Assembly (NCBI RefSeq): GCF_020010905.1
Contig: NZ_JAGJBY010000001.1
Location: 2,996,001 to 3,060,000, forward strand
Direction of reading: 5' to 3'
Source of the DNA: Streptomyces acidiscabies
GTDB lineage: Bacteria > Actinomycetota > Actinomycetes > Streptomycetales > Streptomycetaceae
Length of the DNA stretch: 64,000 bases
The position numbers and the translations under genes were made by a program. How positions within the stretch are numbered: the first letter of the stretch is position 1; each line of letters starts with the position of its first letter. The notes under the pieces were generated by a model that searched no databases, was not told the origin of the DNA, and was given only the letters and a program-made list of their open reading frames with translations. Below are positions 17,033 to 25,331 of this stretch, piece by piece.

Positions 17033-17132
17033 GGGCCCGCCTCCTGTCGGTCGTTCTCCCTTTCATCTCTGGCGATCGTTCTGGCCGGTCAAACTCTTGC
17101 GGCCTGTGGGAGACACCACCAGCCTGGGGTGC

Positions 17133-17561
17133 ATGACGGACAACTCCGCACGTCTCGACCACGTCGTGCTCTGGGTACGCGACCCCGTCGCCTCCGCCGG
17201 CTTCTACGCGCGCGCGGTGGGCCTCGACCCCGTACGGCTCCCCGAGTTCACGGCGGGCGAGGTCCCGTTCCCCTCCGTACGGGTCAACGACGACACCCTT
17301 CTCGACCTGATGCCCCTCACCCTCGCGCCCGACATGCGCATGCTCCCCGACTCCGCGGCCAGCGCCGGTCATCCCGTCAACCACGTCTGCCTGGCCCTCC
17401 AGGCGCCCGCCTACGACGCTCTGCGCGCCCGCCTGGAGTCCCTCGACGTCCCCACCTCCCCCGTCGCCCACGGCTCCTTCGGGGCCCGCGGGAAAGCCCC
17501 GCGCAGCTTCTACTTCCGCGACCCCGACGGGAACGTGGTGGAGGCACGGCACTACGACTGA
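17133..17561 (+). CDS. VOC-family (glyoxalase/dioxygenase fold) protein
   Basis: 142-residue protein of two beta-alpha-beta3 modules: LDHVVLWVRDPVASAGFYAR with a metal-binding His, and VNHVCLALQ in the second half with a second His, ending FYFRDPDGNVVEARHYD with the terminal Glu ligand. The pattern suits a metal-dependent lyase or dioxygenase of unknown substrate. ATG 17133 was chosen because upstream in-frame sequence overlaps the divergent psuG start and has no similarity. Confidence 0.82.
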   Translation: MTDNSARLDHVVLWVRDPVASAGFYARAVGLDPVRLPEFTAGEVPFPSVRVNDDTLLDLMPLTLAPDMRMLPDSAASAGHPVNHVCLALQAPAYDALRARLESLDVPTSPVAHGSFGARGKAPRSFYFRDPDGNVVEARHYD

Positions 17562-17594
17562 CGGCCGGCCCCCTGCCCGCGCCGGAGCCTCGCC

Positions 17595-18149
17595 TCAGAA
17601 CAACGGCTCCGGCAACACCCCCTCCAGCGCCAGCAGCCGCCGCTTGGTCTCCAGCCCGCCCCCGAACCCCCCGATCCCGCCGCCGCTCTCCACCACCCGG
17701 TGGCAAGGCACCACGACCGGCAGCGGGTTGGACCCCATCGCCGCCCCCACCGCCTGCGCGGCCTCCGGCCGGCCGACGCGCCGCGCGAGGTCGCCGTACC
17801 CGACGACCGCCCCGTACGGCACACCGGCCGCCAGCTCGCGCAGCACACGCCGGTTGAAGCCGGAGATCAGCGACCAGTCCAGCGGCAGCGCGAAGTCCCG
17901 GCGCCGCCCGGCGAAGTACTCCTCGACCTGGCGCACCGCCTCGGCCAGCACGGGCGAGCCGGGCGCCGCCTCGGGAACCGCCCCCAACCGGTCCCCGAGC
18001 CGCTCCAGCGCCCGCTCCCGCACCGCGTCCGTCGCGTGGAACATGATGTTGACCAGCCCCTGATCGGTCGCGGCCAGCAGCAGCGGCCCGATCCCGCTGT
18101 CCACGACGGCCCACCCGACCCGCTGCCCGAACTCCCCGTCACCGCTCAT
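17595..18149 (-). CDS. ogt: Methylated-DNA--protein-cysteine methyltransferase
   Basis: 184-residue suicide repair protein that removes alkyl groups from O6-alkylguanine. The acceptor is Cys149 in PVVVPCHRVVESGGGIGGFGGG; the helix-turn-helix LARRVGRPEAAQAVGAAM and the Asn in GSNPLP are intact, so it should be active. It lacks the AraC-type Ada domain, matching Ogt rather than Ada. ATG 18149 is only 6 nt from a perfect RecA-NDp-type -10, implying a leaderless, DNA-damage-induced transcript. Confidence 0.93.
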   Translation of the reverse strand: MSGDGEFGQRVGWAVVDSGIGPLLLAATDQGLVNIMFHATDAVRERALERLGDRLGAVPEAAPGSPVLAEAVRQVEEYFAGRRRDFALPLDWSLISGFNRRVLRELAAGVPYGAVVGYGDLARRVGRPEAAQAVGAAMGSNPLPVVVPCHRVVESGGGIGGFGGGLETKRRLLALEGVLPEPLF

Positions 18150-18155
18150 GCCCCC

Positions 18156-18178
18156 ACCGTACGACCCGCCACTGACAA
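18156..18178 (-). promoter_or_regulatory. RecA-NDp (PafBC-type) promoter of ogt
   Basis: On the minus strand: TTGTCAGTG, 8 nt, TACGGT, a full match to the LexA-independent damage promoter TTGTCRGTG-N8-TAnnnT. The last 11 bases (TCG-TACGGT-GG) equal those at uvrB. The start codon follows 6 nt after the -10. Confidence 0.85.
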
Positions 18179-18194
18179 CGCCCCCGGGAAGCTC

Positions 18195-19064
18195 CTACGG
18201 CAGCGCGGCCCGCACCACGTCCGGCTTGTTCGTGATGATCCCGTCCACCCCGTACCCGGCGGCCTTGCGCGCGTTGACGGCGTCGTCCACCGTCCAGACG
18301 TACATCTGGAGCCGCCGGTGGTGCGGCCCCCGCAGCGCGTGCACGGCGGAGACGTACTCGCTCGTCACCGTCGTGTGCGAGGGATTGATCAGATCGGCGA
18401 ACCGCGCGTAGGACGGCAGATCGGCCACGGCGGGCGTACCGAGGAACCCGGTGCGGACGGCCGGCCTGAGGCCGTGCACCGTACGGATGCTCGCGGCGTC
18501 GAAGCTCTGGACGATCAGACGGCTGGTCAGATGCCAGGGATCGAGCCATCCCTCGTTGCCGAGCACCTTGATGATCTGCTGTTCGATACCGGGATAGAGC
18601 TGCGGATTCTTGATCTCCAGGAGGAGTTTCTGCCGGTGGGTGTCGAGGCGGTTCACGAACTGCTTCAACGTCGGCACCCGCTGACCTGCGAACGCGGGTC
18701 CGAACCAACTCCCCGCGTCGAGCTGGGCGATCTCCGCCGCGGTGAAGTCCTTCACTTTCCACGGCGCCCGGCCCGGGAAGATCTTGGCCGCATTGGTGGT
18801 GCGCCTGAGCGTGTCGTCGTGGATCACCACGAGTTCGCCGTCCTTTGTCCGCTGGACGTCGTTCTCGACCCAGGCGACCTCCATTTCCGCCGCTTTGTCG
18901 ACGGCGGCCAGCGTGTTCTCGGGCGCCCGCGCGGAGGCGCCCCGGTGGGCCACGACGACGGGTGCGGGACGGGCTGCCGCGCTCGCGTCCGGCGCTTGCG
19001 CCAAGAGGACCGCGGCGGTGCCCAGAAGAGCGGTGGAGGTAACGGCGGCTACACGCGCGTGCAT
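18195..19064 (-). CDS. Secreted glycerophosphodiester phosphodiesterase
   Basis: 289-residue enzyme hydrolysing glycerophosphodiesters to glycerol 3-phosphate and an alcohol. A signal peptide covers residues 1-~30 (basic start, hydrophobic run, DASAAA). The GDPD TIM barrel follows: VVAHRGASARAPENTLAAV with catalytic HRG and EN, the Glu-Asn-Asp of WVENDVQRTKDGELVVIHDD, LLEIKNP, and VDGIITNKPDVV at the end. Likely a phosphate- or glycerol-scavenging extracellular enzyme. It ends 45 nt from the ogt start region. Confidence 0.92.
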   Translation of the reverse strand: MHARVAAVTSTALLGTAAVLLAQAPDASAAARPAPVVVAHRGASARAPENTLAAVDKAAEMEVAWVENDVQRTKDGELVVIHDDTLRRTTNAAKIFPGRAPWKVKDFTAAEIAQLDAGSWFGPAFAGQRVPTLKQFVNRLDTHRQKLLLEIKNPQLYPGIEQQIIKVLGNEGWLDPWHLTSRLIVQSFDAASIRTVHGLRPAVRTGFLGTPAVADLPSYARFADLINPSHTTVTSEYVSAVHALRGPHHRRLQMYVWTVDDAVNARKAAGYGVDGIITNKPDVVRAALP

Positions 19065-19340
19065 GACGACTCCTCGCTTCCTGTGATCACGTCGGGATTC
19101 ACTGTGACATCACAGGGGCGGCGCAGGAGGAGACCGCGGATGGCCACAGAATGAATGGCGACAGCCACACGCGCGCACCGCAGGCGCACAAGTGGGGCAA
19201 GGGCGTGTTTCTTTGCCGGAAAATCGTTCGACCATTCCGGTGGGGGTCATACTCTCTGCGTCAACCCTGACCGCTCGGCGGTCCTGGGAAGGGGCGCATT
19301 CCAGGGAAAATCAATCAACAGGGCGGAAGGGCAACCCCGC

Positions 19341-20201
19341 ATGCAAGGCACGGTCGACGGATTCAGCTACGGACTCGTCACCCCGATGGTGGCCTACTTC
19401 ATGGCCTGCCTCGGCGGAGCCCTCGGTCTGCGCTGTACGACCAGAGCCCTGCTCGTCTCCCACTCCTGGCGCCCCGGCTGGCTCGCCCTCGGCTCGGCGG
19501 CGATCGGCTCCGGCATCTGGACGATGCACTTCGTCGCGATGATGGGATTCACCGTCCAGGGTGCACCCATCCGGTACGACAAACCCCTCACGTACACGAG
19601 CCTCGGTGTCGCGATCCTCATGGTCGGCGTCGGGATCTTCATCGTCGGCTACAAGGGGGCCTCGGGAACCGCGCTGTTCACCGGAGGGACGATCACCGGC
19701 CTCGGTATCGCCTCCATGCACTACCTGGGCATGGCCGGTATGCAGCTCAACGGGCGCCTGGAGTACAACACGTTCACCGTCGCGGCGTCCGTCGCGATCG
19801 CCATGGGGGCCGCGACAGCGGCGCTGTGGGCCGCCGGACAGGTCAGAGGCTTCCTCTGGAGCGTGGGCGCGAGCCTCGTCATGGGCCTCGCCGTCACCGG
19901 TATGCACTACACCGGCATGGCCGCCCTCAGCGTCCACACACACCCCGGCGACACCACCTCCGGCGACTCGCCCGCCTCCCTGCTCGCCCCGATGCTGATC
20001 GGCCCCCTCGCGTTCCTCGCGCTCGCGGCCGTCGTCGTCGTGTTCGACCCCCTGATGGTCATGGGCAGACCCGCCGTACCGCCCGTCGAGCACAAACCCG
20101 GCGTCCCCGCGCACCCGGCCGGCCACCACACCGGCCGCCGCCCCAGCGTCCGCGCCCGCCGCACCGCCCGCCGCGAGGTCCGGGAACCGCAGCGCCGCTG
20201 A
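19341..20201 (+). CDS. MHYT-domain integral membrane sensor protein
   Basis: 286-residue protein with seven predicted transmembrane helices and MHYT-type motifs: [24 protein letters not shown] and [11 protein letters not shown]. The His, Met and Cys residues of MHYT domains are thought to bind copper and sense oxygen, CO or NO. No GGDEF, EAL or kinase domain follows; the C-terminal ~45 residues are a basic Pro/Arg-rich cytoplasmic tail. The ATG at 19341 has GGAAGG upstream; the frame is open earlier without similarity. The 276-nt gap to the divergent GDPD gene shows no gene. Confidence 0.85.
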   Translation: MQGTVDGFSYGLVTPMVAYFMACLGGALGLRCTTRALLVSHSWRPGWLALGSAAIGSGIWTMHFVAMMGFTVQGAPIRYDKPLTYTSLGVAILMVGVGIFIVGYKGASGTALFTGGTITGLGIASMHYLGMAGMQLNGRLEYNTFTVAASVAIAMGAATAALWAAGQVRGFLWSVGASLVMGLAVTGMHYTGMAALSVHTHPGDTTSGDSPASLLAPMLIGPLAFLALAAVVVVFDPLMVMGRPAVPPVEHKPGVPAHPAGHHTGRRPSVRARRTARREVREPQRR

Positions 20202-20227
20202 CACGGAAAACCCCTGATGGGGACCCG

Positions 20228-20250
20228 TTGTCAGTGGGGGGTCGTACGGT
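20228..20250 (+). promoter_or_regulatory. RecA-NDp (PafBC-type) promoter of uvrB
   Basis: TTGTCAGTG (20228-20236), 8 nt, TACGGT (20245-20250): perfect match to the LexA-independent damage promoter. The ATG begins 7 nt after the -10, so the start codon is at or next to the transcription start and the message is leaderless. Confidence 0.88.
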
Positions 20251-20257
20251 GGATGGC

Positions 20258-22399
20258 ATGCGGCCCGTTTCCAGCATCGAACGTACGGTGGCGCCCTTCG
20301 AGGTCGTCAGCCCCTACCAGCCCAGCGGCGACCAGCCGGCGGCCATCGCCGAACTCGCCCAGCGCGTGCAGGCCGGTGAGAAGGACATCGTCCTCCTCGG
20401 CGCGACCGGCACCGGCAAGTCCGCCACCACCGCGTGGATGATCGAGAAGCTCCAGCGCCCCACGCTCGTGATGGCGCCGAACAAGACCCTGGCCGCCCAG
20501 CTGGCGAACGAGTTCCGCGAGCTCCTGCCGAACAACGCGGTCGAATACTTCGTCTCGTACTACGACTACTACCAGCCCGAGGCGTACGTCCCGCAGTCGG
20601 ACACCTACATCGAGAAGGACTCCTCGATCAACGAGGAGGTCGAGCGCCTGCGCCACTCCGCGACGAACTCGCTGCTCACCCGCAGGGACGTCGTCGTGGT
20701 CGCCTCCGTCTCCTGCATCTACGGCCTCGGCACGCCGCAGGAGTACGTGGACCGCATGGTCCGCCTGAAGGTCGGCGAGGAGATCGACCGGGACGACCTG
20801 CTGCGCCGCTTCGTCGACATCCAGTACACGCGCAACGACCTCGCCTTCACGCGCGGGACGTTCCGGGTGCGCGGCGACACCATCGAGATCTTCCCGGTCT
20901 ACGAGGAACTCGCCGTCCGCATCGAGATGTTCGGCGACGAGATCGAGGCCCTCTCCACGCTCCACCCGCTCACCGGCGAGATCATCAGCGACGACCAGCA
21001 GCTCCACATCTTCCCGGCCACCCACTACGTCGCGGGCCCCGAGCGCCTGGAGCGCGCAGCCAACGACATCGAGAAGGAACTCGGCGAGCGCCTCGCCGAA
21101 CTGGAGAAGCAGAGCAAGCTCCTGGAGGCCCAGCGCCTGCGCATGCGCACGACGTACGACCTGGAGATGCTCCGCCAGATCGGCTCCTGCTCCGGCGTCG
21201 AGAACTACTCGATGCACTTCGACGGCCGCGAACCGGGCTCCCCGCCCAACACCCTCCTGGACTACTTCCCGGACGACTTCCTGCTGGTCATCGACGAGTC
21301 GCACAACACGGTCCCGCAGATCGGCGCGATGTACGAGGGCGACGCCTCCCGCAAGCGCACCCTCGTCGACCACGGATTCCGCCTCCCCTCGGCGCTCGAC
21401 AACCGCCCCCTGAAGTGGGAGGAGTTCCAGGAGCGCATCGGGCAGACGGTCTACCTGTCGGCGACCCCCGGCAAGTACGAACTCTCGCGCGCGGACGGCG
21501 CCGTCGAGCAGATCATCCGCCCCACCGGCCTCATCGACCCCGAGGTCGTCGTCAAGCCCACCGAGGGCCAGATCGACGACCTGGTGCACGAGATCCGCGA
21601 CCGGGTCGAGAAGGACGAGCGCGTCCTGGTCACCACCCTCACCAAGAAGATGGCCGAGGACCTCACCGACTACTTCCTCGAACTCGGCATCCACGTCCGC
21701 TACCTGCACAGCGACGTCGACACGCTGCGCCGCATCGAGCTCCTGCGCGAACTGCGCGCCGGTGAGTTCGACGTCCTGGTCGGCATCAACCTCCTGCGCG
21801 AGGGCCTCGACCTGCCCGAGGTCTCCCTGGTGGCGATCCTCGACGCCGACAAGGAGGGCTTCCTGCGCTCGGGCACGTCCCTGATCCAGACCATCGGCCG
21901 CGCCGCGCGCAACGTCTCCGGACAGGTCCACATGTACGCCGACCGGATCACCCCCGCGATGGAGCGCGCCATCGAGGAGACCAACCGGCGCCGGGAGAAG
22001 CAGGTCGCCTACAACACGGCGCACGGCATCGACCCCCAGCCGCTGCGCAAGAAGATCAACGACATCGTCGCCCAGATCGCGCGCGAGGAGGTCGACACCG
22101 AACAACTCCTCGGCAGCGGCTACCGCGCGAAGAAGGACGGCCGCGGCACCAAGGCGCCCGTGCCGTCGCTCGGCGAGAAGGCCCGCGCCAAGGCGGCCAA
22201 GTCCGCCAAGGGCAGGGCCAAGGAAACCGTCCCCACGGACACTCCGGCCGCCGACCTCGCCGACCAGATCGAGGCGATGACCGAGCGGATGCGCGCCGCC
22301 GCCGCCGACCTCCAGTTCGAGGTCGCCGCCCGGCTGCGGGACGAGGTCTCCGAGATGAAGAAGGAACTGCGCCAGATGAAGGAGGGGGGCCTGGCATGA
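20258..22399 (+). CDS. uvrB: Excinuclease ABC subunit B
   Basis: 713-residue helicase-like damage-verification subunit of nucleotide excision repair. Seen: Walker [14 protein letters not shown], the beta-hairpin region with [17 protein letters not shown], Walker B LLVIDESH, the motif [11 protein letters not shown], motif [11 protein letters not shown], and a C-terminal UVR domain ([15 protein letters not shown]) that binds UvrC. Length is typical plus a ~50-residue Lys/Ala-rich linker before the UVR domain. ATG 20258 agrees with the promoter position and family N-terminus [20 protein letters not shown]. Confidence 0.98.
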   Translation: MRPVSSIERTVAPFEVVSPYQPSGDQPAAIAELAQRVQAGEKDIVLLGATGTGKSATTAWMIEKLQRPTLVMAPNKTLAAQLANEFRELLPNNAVEYFVSYYDYYQPEAYVPQSDTYIEKDSSINEEVERLRHSATNSLLTRRDVVVVASVSCIYGLGTPQEYVDRMVRLKVGEEIDRDDLLRRFVDIQYTRNDLAFTRGTFRVRGDTIEIFPVYEELAVRIEMFGDEIEALSTLHPLTGEIISDDQQLHIFPATHYVAGPERLERAANDIEKELGERLAELEKQSKLLEAQRLRMRTTYDLEMLRQIGSCSGVENYSMHFDGREPGSPPNTLLDYFPDDFLLVIDESHNTVPQIGAMYEGDASRKRTLVDHGFRLPSALDNRPLKWEEFQERIGQTVYLSATPGKYELSRADGAVEQIIRPTGLIDPEVVVKPTEGQIDDLVHEIRDRVEKDERVLVTTLTKKMAEDLTDYFLELGIHVRYLHSDVDTLRRIELLRELRAGEFDVLVGINLLREGLDLPEVSLVAILDADKEGFLRSGTSLIQTIGRAARNVSGQVHMYADRITPAMERAIEETNRRREKQVAYNTAHGIDPQPLRKKINDIVAQIAREEVDTEQLLGSGYRAKKDGRGTKAPVPSLGEKARAKAAKSAKGRAKETVPTDTPAADLADQIEAMTERMRAAAADLQFEVAARLRDEVSEMKKELRQMKEGGLA

Positions 22400-22408
22400 C
22401 CCGCGTAT

Positions 22409-22466
22409 CCGGGAGCGCCGCGCAGTACGCGCTGTGTTGCAGGACCGACACAAAACGCGCTCCCGG
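22409..22466 (+). terminator. Inverted repeat after uvrB
   Basis: CCGGGAGCGC (22409-22418) and GCGCTCCCGG (22457-22466) form a 10-bp perfect stem with a 38-nt loop, ending 8 nt before the TerD promoter. Probable terminator insulating uvrB. Confidence 0.5.
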
Positions 22467-22474
22467 GTACGGCA

Positions 22475-22497
22475 CTGTCAGTGGCTTTGCGTAGGGT
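22475..22497 (+). promoter_or_regulatory. RecA-NDp (PafBC-type) promoter of the TerD gene
   Basis: CTGTCAGTG, 8 nt (GCTTTGCG), TAGGGT. One base differs from TTGTCRGTG-N8-TAnnnT, at the least conserved first position. The GTG start is 57 nt downstream with its own Shine-Dalgarno. TAGGGT is the -10 variant reported for streptomycete recA promoters. Confidence 0.8.
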
Positions 22498-22554
22498 TCT
22501 GGAACATCCGCGGAGCCCGCGGGAACAGGGGAAGTTCGAGAGGGGAATCGGCTC

Positions 22555-23133
22555 GTGACCGTCAACATGACCAAGGGTCAGGCAATCAGTCTTCAGAAGA
22601 ACGACGGAGGCAGCCTGAGCGCGGTGCGGATGGGTCTCGGCTGGCAGGCGGCCCCCCGGCGCGGCCTGTTCGGTTCCCGCACCCGCGAGATCGACCTCGA
22701 CGCCTCCGCGGTCCTCTTCGCGGACCAGCAGCCGGTCGACGTCGTGTTCTTCCGCCACCTGGTGAGCGACGACGGCTCCGTGCGGCACACCGGCGACAAC
22801 CTGGTCGGCGGCGTCGGCCAGGGCGGGGACGACGAGGCGATCCTCGTCGACCTCTCGCGCGTGCCGGTCCACATCGACCAGATCGTCTTCACCGTCAACT
22901 CCTTCACGGGCCAGACCTTCCAGGAGGTGCAGAACGCGTTCTGCCGCCTGGTCGACGAGACCAACGGCCAGGAGCTGGCGCGCTACACCCTCGCGGGCGG
23001 CGGCAACTACACGGCCCAGATCATGGCCAAGGTGCACCGCGTGGGCCAGGGCTGGTCGATGACCGCCATCGGCACCCCGGCCAACGGCCGCACCTTCCAG
23101 GACCTCATGCCGGCCATCCAGCCGGTCCTCTGA
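22555..23133 (+). CDS. TerD-family tellurite/stress protein
   Basis: 192-residue calcium-binding beta-sandwich protein. Family hallmarks: MTKGQAISLQK at the N-terminus, DLDASAVLF, the acidic calcium site DNLVGGVGQGGDDEAILVDL, FTVNSFTGQTFQEVQNAFCR and YTLAGGGNYTAQIMAKVHR. TerD proteins are part of tellurite, phage and general membrane-stress complexes. GTG 22555 has GAGAGG upstream. It carries a damage-type promoter and is followed 49 nt later by a TerD/FtsK-like fusion gene. Confidence 0.92.
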   Translation: MTVNMTKGQAISLQKNDGGSLSAVRMGLGWQAAPRRGLFGSRTREIDLDASAVLFADQQPVDVVFFRHLVSDDGSVRHTGDNLVGGVGQGGDDEAILVDLSRVPVHIDQIVFTVNSFTGQTFQEVQNAFCRLVDETNGQELARYTLAGGGNYTAQIMAKVHRVGQGWSMTAIGTPANGRTFQDLMPAIQPVL

Positions 23134-23182
23134 GGGCCGCGGCACCACAACCACACAGCACGACACAGGGGGACGACAGGCG

Positions 23183-25096
23183 ATGACGGCCGAGCTGACG
23201 CGGGGGCAGAACCATCCGCTCTCCCAGGTCCGCCTGGTGATCAGGGTCTCGGCCGCGGCCCCGGTCGTGGCCGGGGTGACGCTGGGCGACGACCAGGGGC
23301 GCGTCCCCGGCCCCGAGTGGGTCGCCCACCCCGGCGCGCCCGCCCTGCCCGGCCTGGAGGTCCCCCGGCAGGCCGCCCGCGAGCACCGTATCGCCGTCGA
23401 CCTGGACGCCGTACCGCAGCGCGCGCACCGCGTGCACGTGCTGCTCGCGCTGCCGGGCGGCGCCGGGGCCGTCCGCTTCGGCGCCTCGGCGGCCCCGTTC
23501 GTCGCGGTCGCGGGCGCCGACGGCACCGACCTCGCGACGTTCACCCTCACTGGCCTCGACGCCGAGTCGGCCGTCGTCGCCGTGGAGCTGTACCGCCGCC
23601 AGGGCGCCTGGAAGGTCCGCGCCGTCGGCCAGGGCTACGCGGGCGGCCTCGCCGAACTCCTCACCGACCAGGGCCTGCCCCAGGCCCACCAGGTCGCGTC
23701 CACGATCCAGCAGGCCACCGCCCCCACCCCGGCCCCGCCGGTCCCGGCCCCCCTCACCCAGGACCAGAACGCGACGCCGTACGACGCCCGCCCGACGGCG
23801 CCGGCAGGCCCGTACGGCAGCCCCTACGACGAACCCCCCGCCGCACCCCCGCAGGGCGCCGGACTCTACGGCGCGCAGGACAGCGGCGTCGACTACACCC
23901 ACCCCCGCCGCCGCACGACCCCTCCGCCGCCCCCGCCGACCGCGCCCCCGGCCTCGCCGGGACAGCCCGCGCGGCCCGTCGCGGGGGACGCGACCGGGTG
24001 GTCGATGGAGGAGCGGCTCTACAACCAGGTGTGGGGCATGTTCGAGGACTACGCGCGCACGACGGCCGCCTACCGCAGTGCCGTCGACTTCGCGGACGCG
24101 CGCATGGAGCGGGAGCTGGACGAGGCGCTCGCGGACCCGCGCGCGCGGATGGGCGGGCAGGCCGACGCCGCGCGGGAGGCGGCGCGCGCGAAGCACACCC
24201 AGCTGATGGACCAGGCGCGCGAGGTCCTCGACCGGGACCTGACGCAGCTCGTCGCCGAGTCCGAGGTCGTCGAACCCGCGCTGCCGCCGTCCTACGCGGG
24301 CTGGGACAACCCGGTCTGGCACGCCTACCGGGTCCCCGAGGAACTCCCCATGGCCCTGCGCCTGGGTGATCTGCGGCTGCCGGAGAGCGAGCAGTTGCGC
24401 ATCCCGATGCTGGTCAGGCTGCCGCTGGAGCGGGGGCTGTGGATCGACAGCGGGGCGGTCGGCGCGGCGGACGGCGCGGTCGTCGACGCGTACGACGTAC
24501 GGCGGCTCGCGCTGGACATGGCTGTCGCGCACGTGGCCCGGCTGCTCGCGGCGCATCCGGCGGGCGCGTTCACGGTGCACGTCGTGGACGCGGCCGGTGC
24601 GGCGGCGTCGTCCCTGGCCCCGCTGGCCGGGGCGGGCGTGCTGGCCGGGCCGCCCGCCGTGGGCGCCGCCGGGGTGGCGGACGTCCTCGGGCGGCTCACA
24701 CAGCGCGTCGACCTGGTGCAGATGGCGGTGCGCGGCGGCGCCCCGGACGCGCTGCCGCCGGACTTCGACCCCGCGCACCAGCTGCTCGTCGTGAACGACT
24801 TCCCGCACGGCTTCGACGACCGCGCGGTGACGCAGCTGCGCTACCTCGCGGACGAGGGCCCGGGCGTCGGCGTGCACCTGATGATGGTCGCCGACCGGGA
24901 GGACGCGACCGCGTACGGCCCGCTGCTCGACCCGCTGTGGCGGTCCCTGCTGCGGCTGACGCCGGTGCCGGACGACTACCTCGCCGACCCGTGGGTGGGG
25001 CACGCGTGGACGTACGAACCGGCGCTCGTGCCGCCCGGCAGCGGGGTGCTCCAGCAGGTCCTCGCGCAGGTCGCGGCAGCTCGTACCAAGCCCTAG
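23183..25096 (+). CDS. TerD domain fused to a P-loop-less FtsK/EccC-like domain
   Basis: 637-residue protein in three parts. Residues ~1-170 are a diverged TerD domain (LTRGQNHPLSQ, FTLTGLDAESAVVAVELYRR). Residues ~175-280 are a Pro/Ala-rich linker. Residues ~285-637 begin with a helical segment and then resemble an FtsK/SpoIIIE-type motor: LVVNDFPHGF in Walker B position and GVGVHLMMVADR like the motor's GIHL-x-ATQR strand. There is no GxxxxGKS, so ATP hydrolysis is doubtful. It lies 49 nt after the TerD gene, in one probable transcript under the damage-type promoter. Function unknown. Confidence 0.75.
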   Translation: MTAELTRGQNHPLSQVRLVIRVSAAAPVVAGVTLGDDQGRVPGPEWVAHPGAPALPGLEVPRQAAREHRIAVDLDAVPQRAHRVHVLLALPGGAGAVRFGASAAPFVAVAGADGTDLATFTLTGLDAESAVVAVELYRRQGAWKVRAVGQGYAGGLAELLTDQGLPQAHQVASTIQQATAPTPAPPVPAPLTQDQNATPYDARPTAPAGPYGSPYDEPPAAPPQGAGLYGAQDSGVDYTHPRRRTTPPPPPPTAPPASPGQPARPVAGDATGWSMEERLYNQVWGMFEDYARTTAAYRSAVDFADARMERELDEALADPRARMGGQADAAREAARAKHTQLMDQAREVLDRDLTQLVAESEVVEPALPPSYAGWDNPVWHAYRVPEELPMALRLGDLRLPESEQLRIPMLVRLPLERGLWIDSGAVGAADGAVVDAYDVRRLALDMAVAHVARLLAAHPAGAFTVHVVDAAGAAASSLAPLAGAGVLAGPPAVGAAGVADVLGRLTQRVDLVQMAVRGGAPDALPPDFDPAHQLLVVNDFPHGFDDRAVTQLRYLADEGPGVGVHLMMVADREDATAYGPLLDPLWRSLLRLTPVPDDYLADPWVGHAWTYEPALVPPGSGVLQQVLAQVAAARTKP

Positions 25097-25141
25097 TAAA
25101 GAGCCCTGACCTGCGTTTTTGATCTTTCTTTTGCCAATCGC

Positions 25142-25171
25142 TTTACCTTTCCTTGGTGATTGGGGTACTGT
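25142..25171 (+). promoter_or_regulatory. Candidate promoter of the terC riboswitch transcript
   Basis: TTTACC (25142-25147) and TACTGT (25166-25171) with an 18-nt spacer would start transcription about 7 nt later, at the 5' edge of the riboswitch fold. The stretch is markedly AT-rich compared with its surroundings. Confidence 0.45.
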
Positions 25172-25177
25172 TTTCCG

Positions 25178-25324
25178 TACGGAGGGGAGTACTCCCTGAC
25201 AACTGCGGCGTACCCGTCAATACGGATCAGGCCAGATCCCGGGGCGTCGGCCCACAAGTGGGTGGAAGAGACCTCCGGCAGCGCGACGCGACGCTGAGTA
25301 TCTGCCGTTACGTACTGCCGGAGG
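25178..25324 (+). promoter_or_regulatory. yybP-ykoY manganese riboswitch with ribosome-site switch
   Basis: The leader carries the yybP-ykoY hallmarks: GGAGGGGAGTA at the 5' side, an internal hairpin set, and GGAAGAGACCTCCGG at the 3' side. P1 pairs CGGAGG (25180-25185) with CCTCCG (25272-25277). The same 3' strand, CCTCCGGCAG (25272-25281), is perfectly complementary over 10 bp to CTGCCGGAGG (25315-25324), which contains the Shine-Dalgarno GGAGG 7 nt before the GTG. Ligand-stabilised P1 would free the ribosome site: a translational ON switch. The family senses Mn2+, and TerC/Alx exporters are its standard targets. Confidence 0.85.
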
Positions 25325-25331
25325 CACAGCA

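Noticed and set aside
20192..20215. TGTCAG on the minus strand at the end of the MHYT gene
   Set aside because: No TAnnnT at the required distance, and it points into a gene on the opposite strand.
25190..25203. TTGTCAGGG on the minus strand in the terC leader
   Set aside because: It lies within the riboswitch fold and lacks the -10 hexamer at the right spacing.
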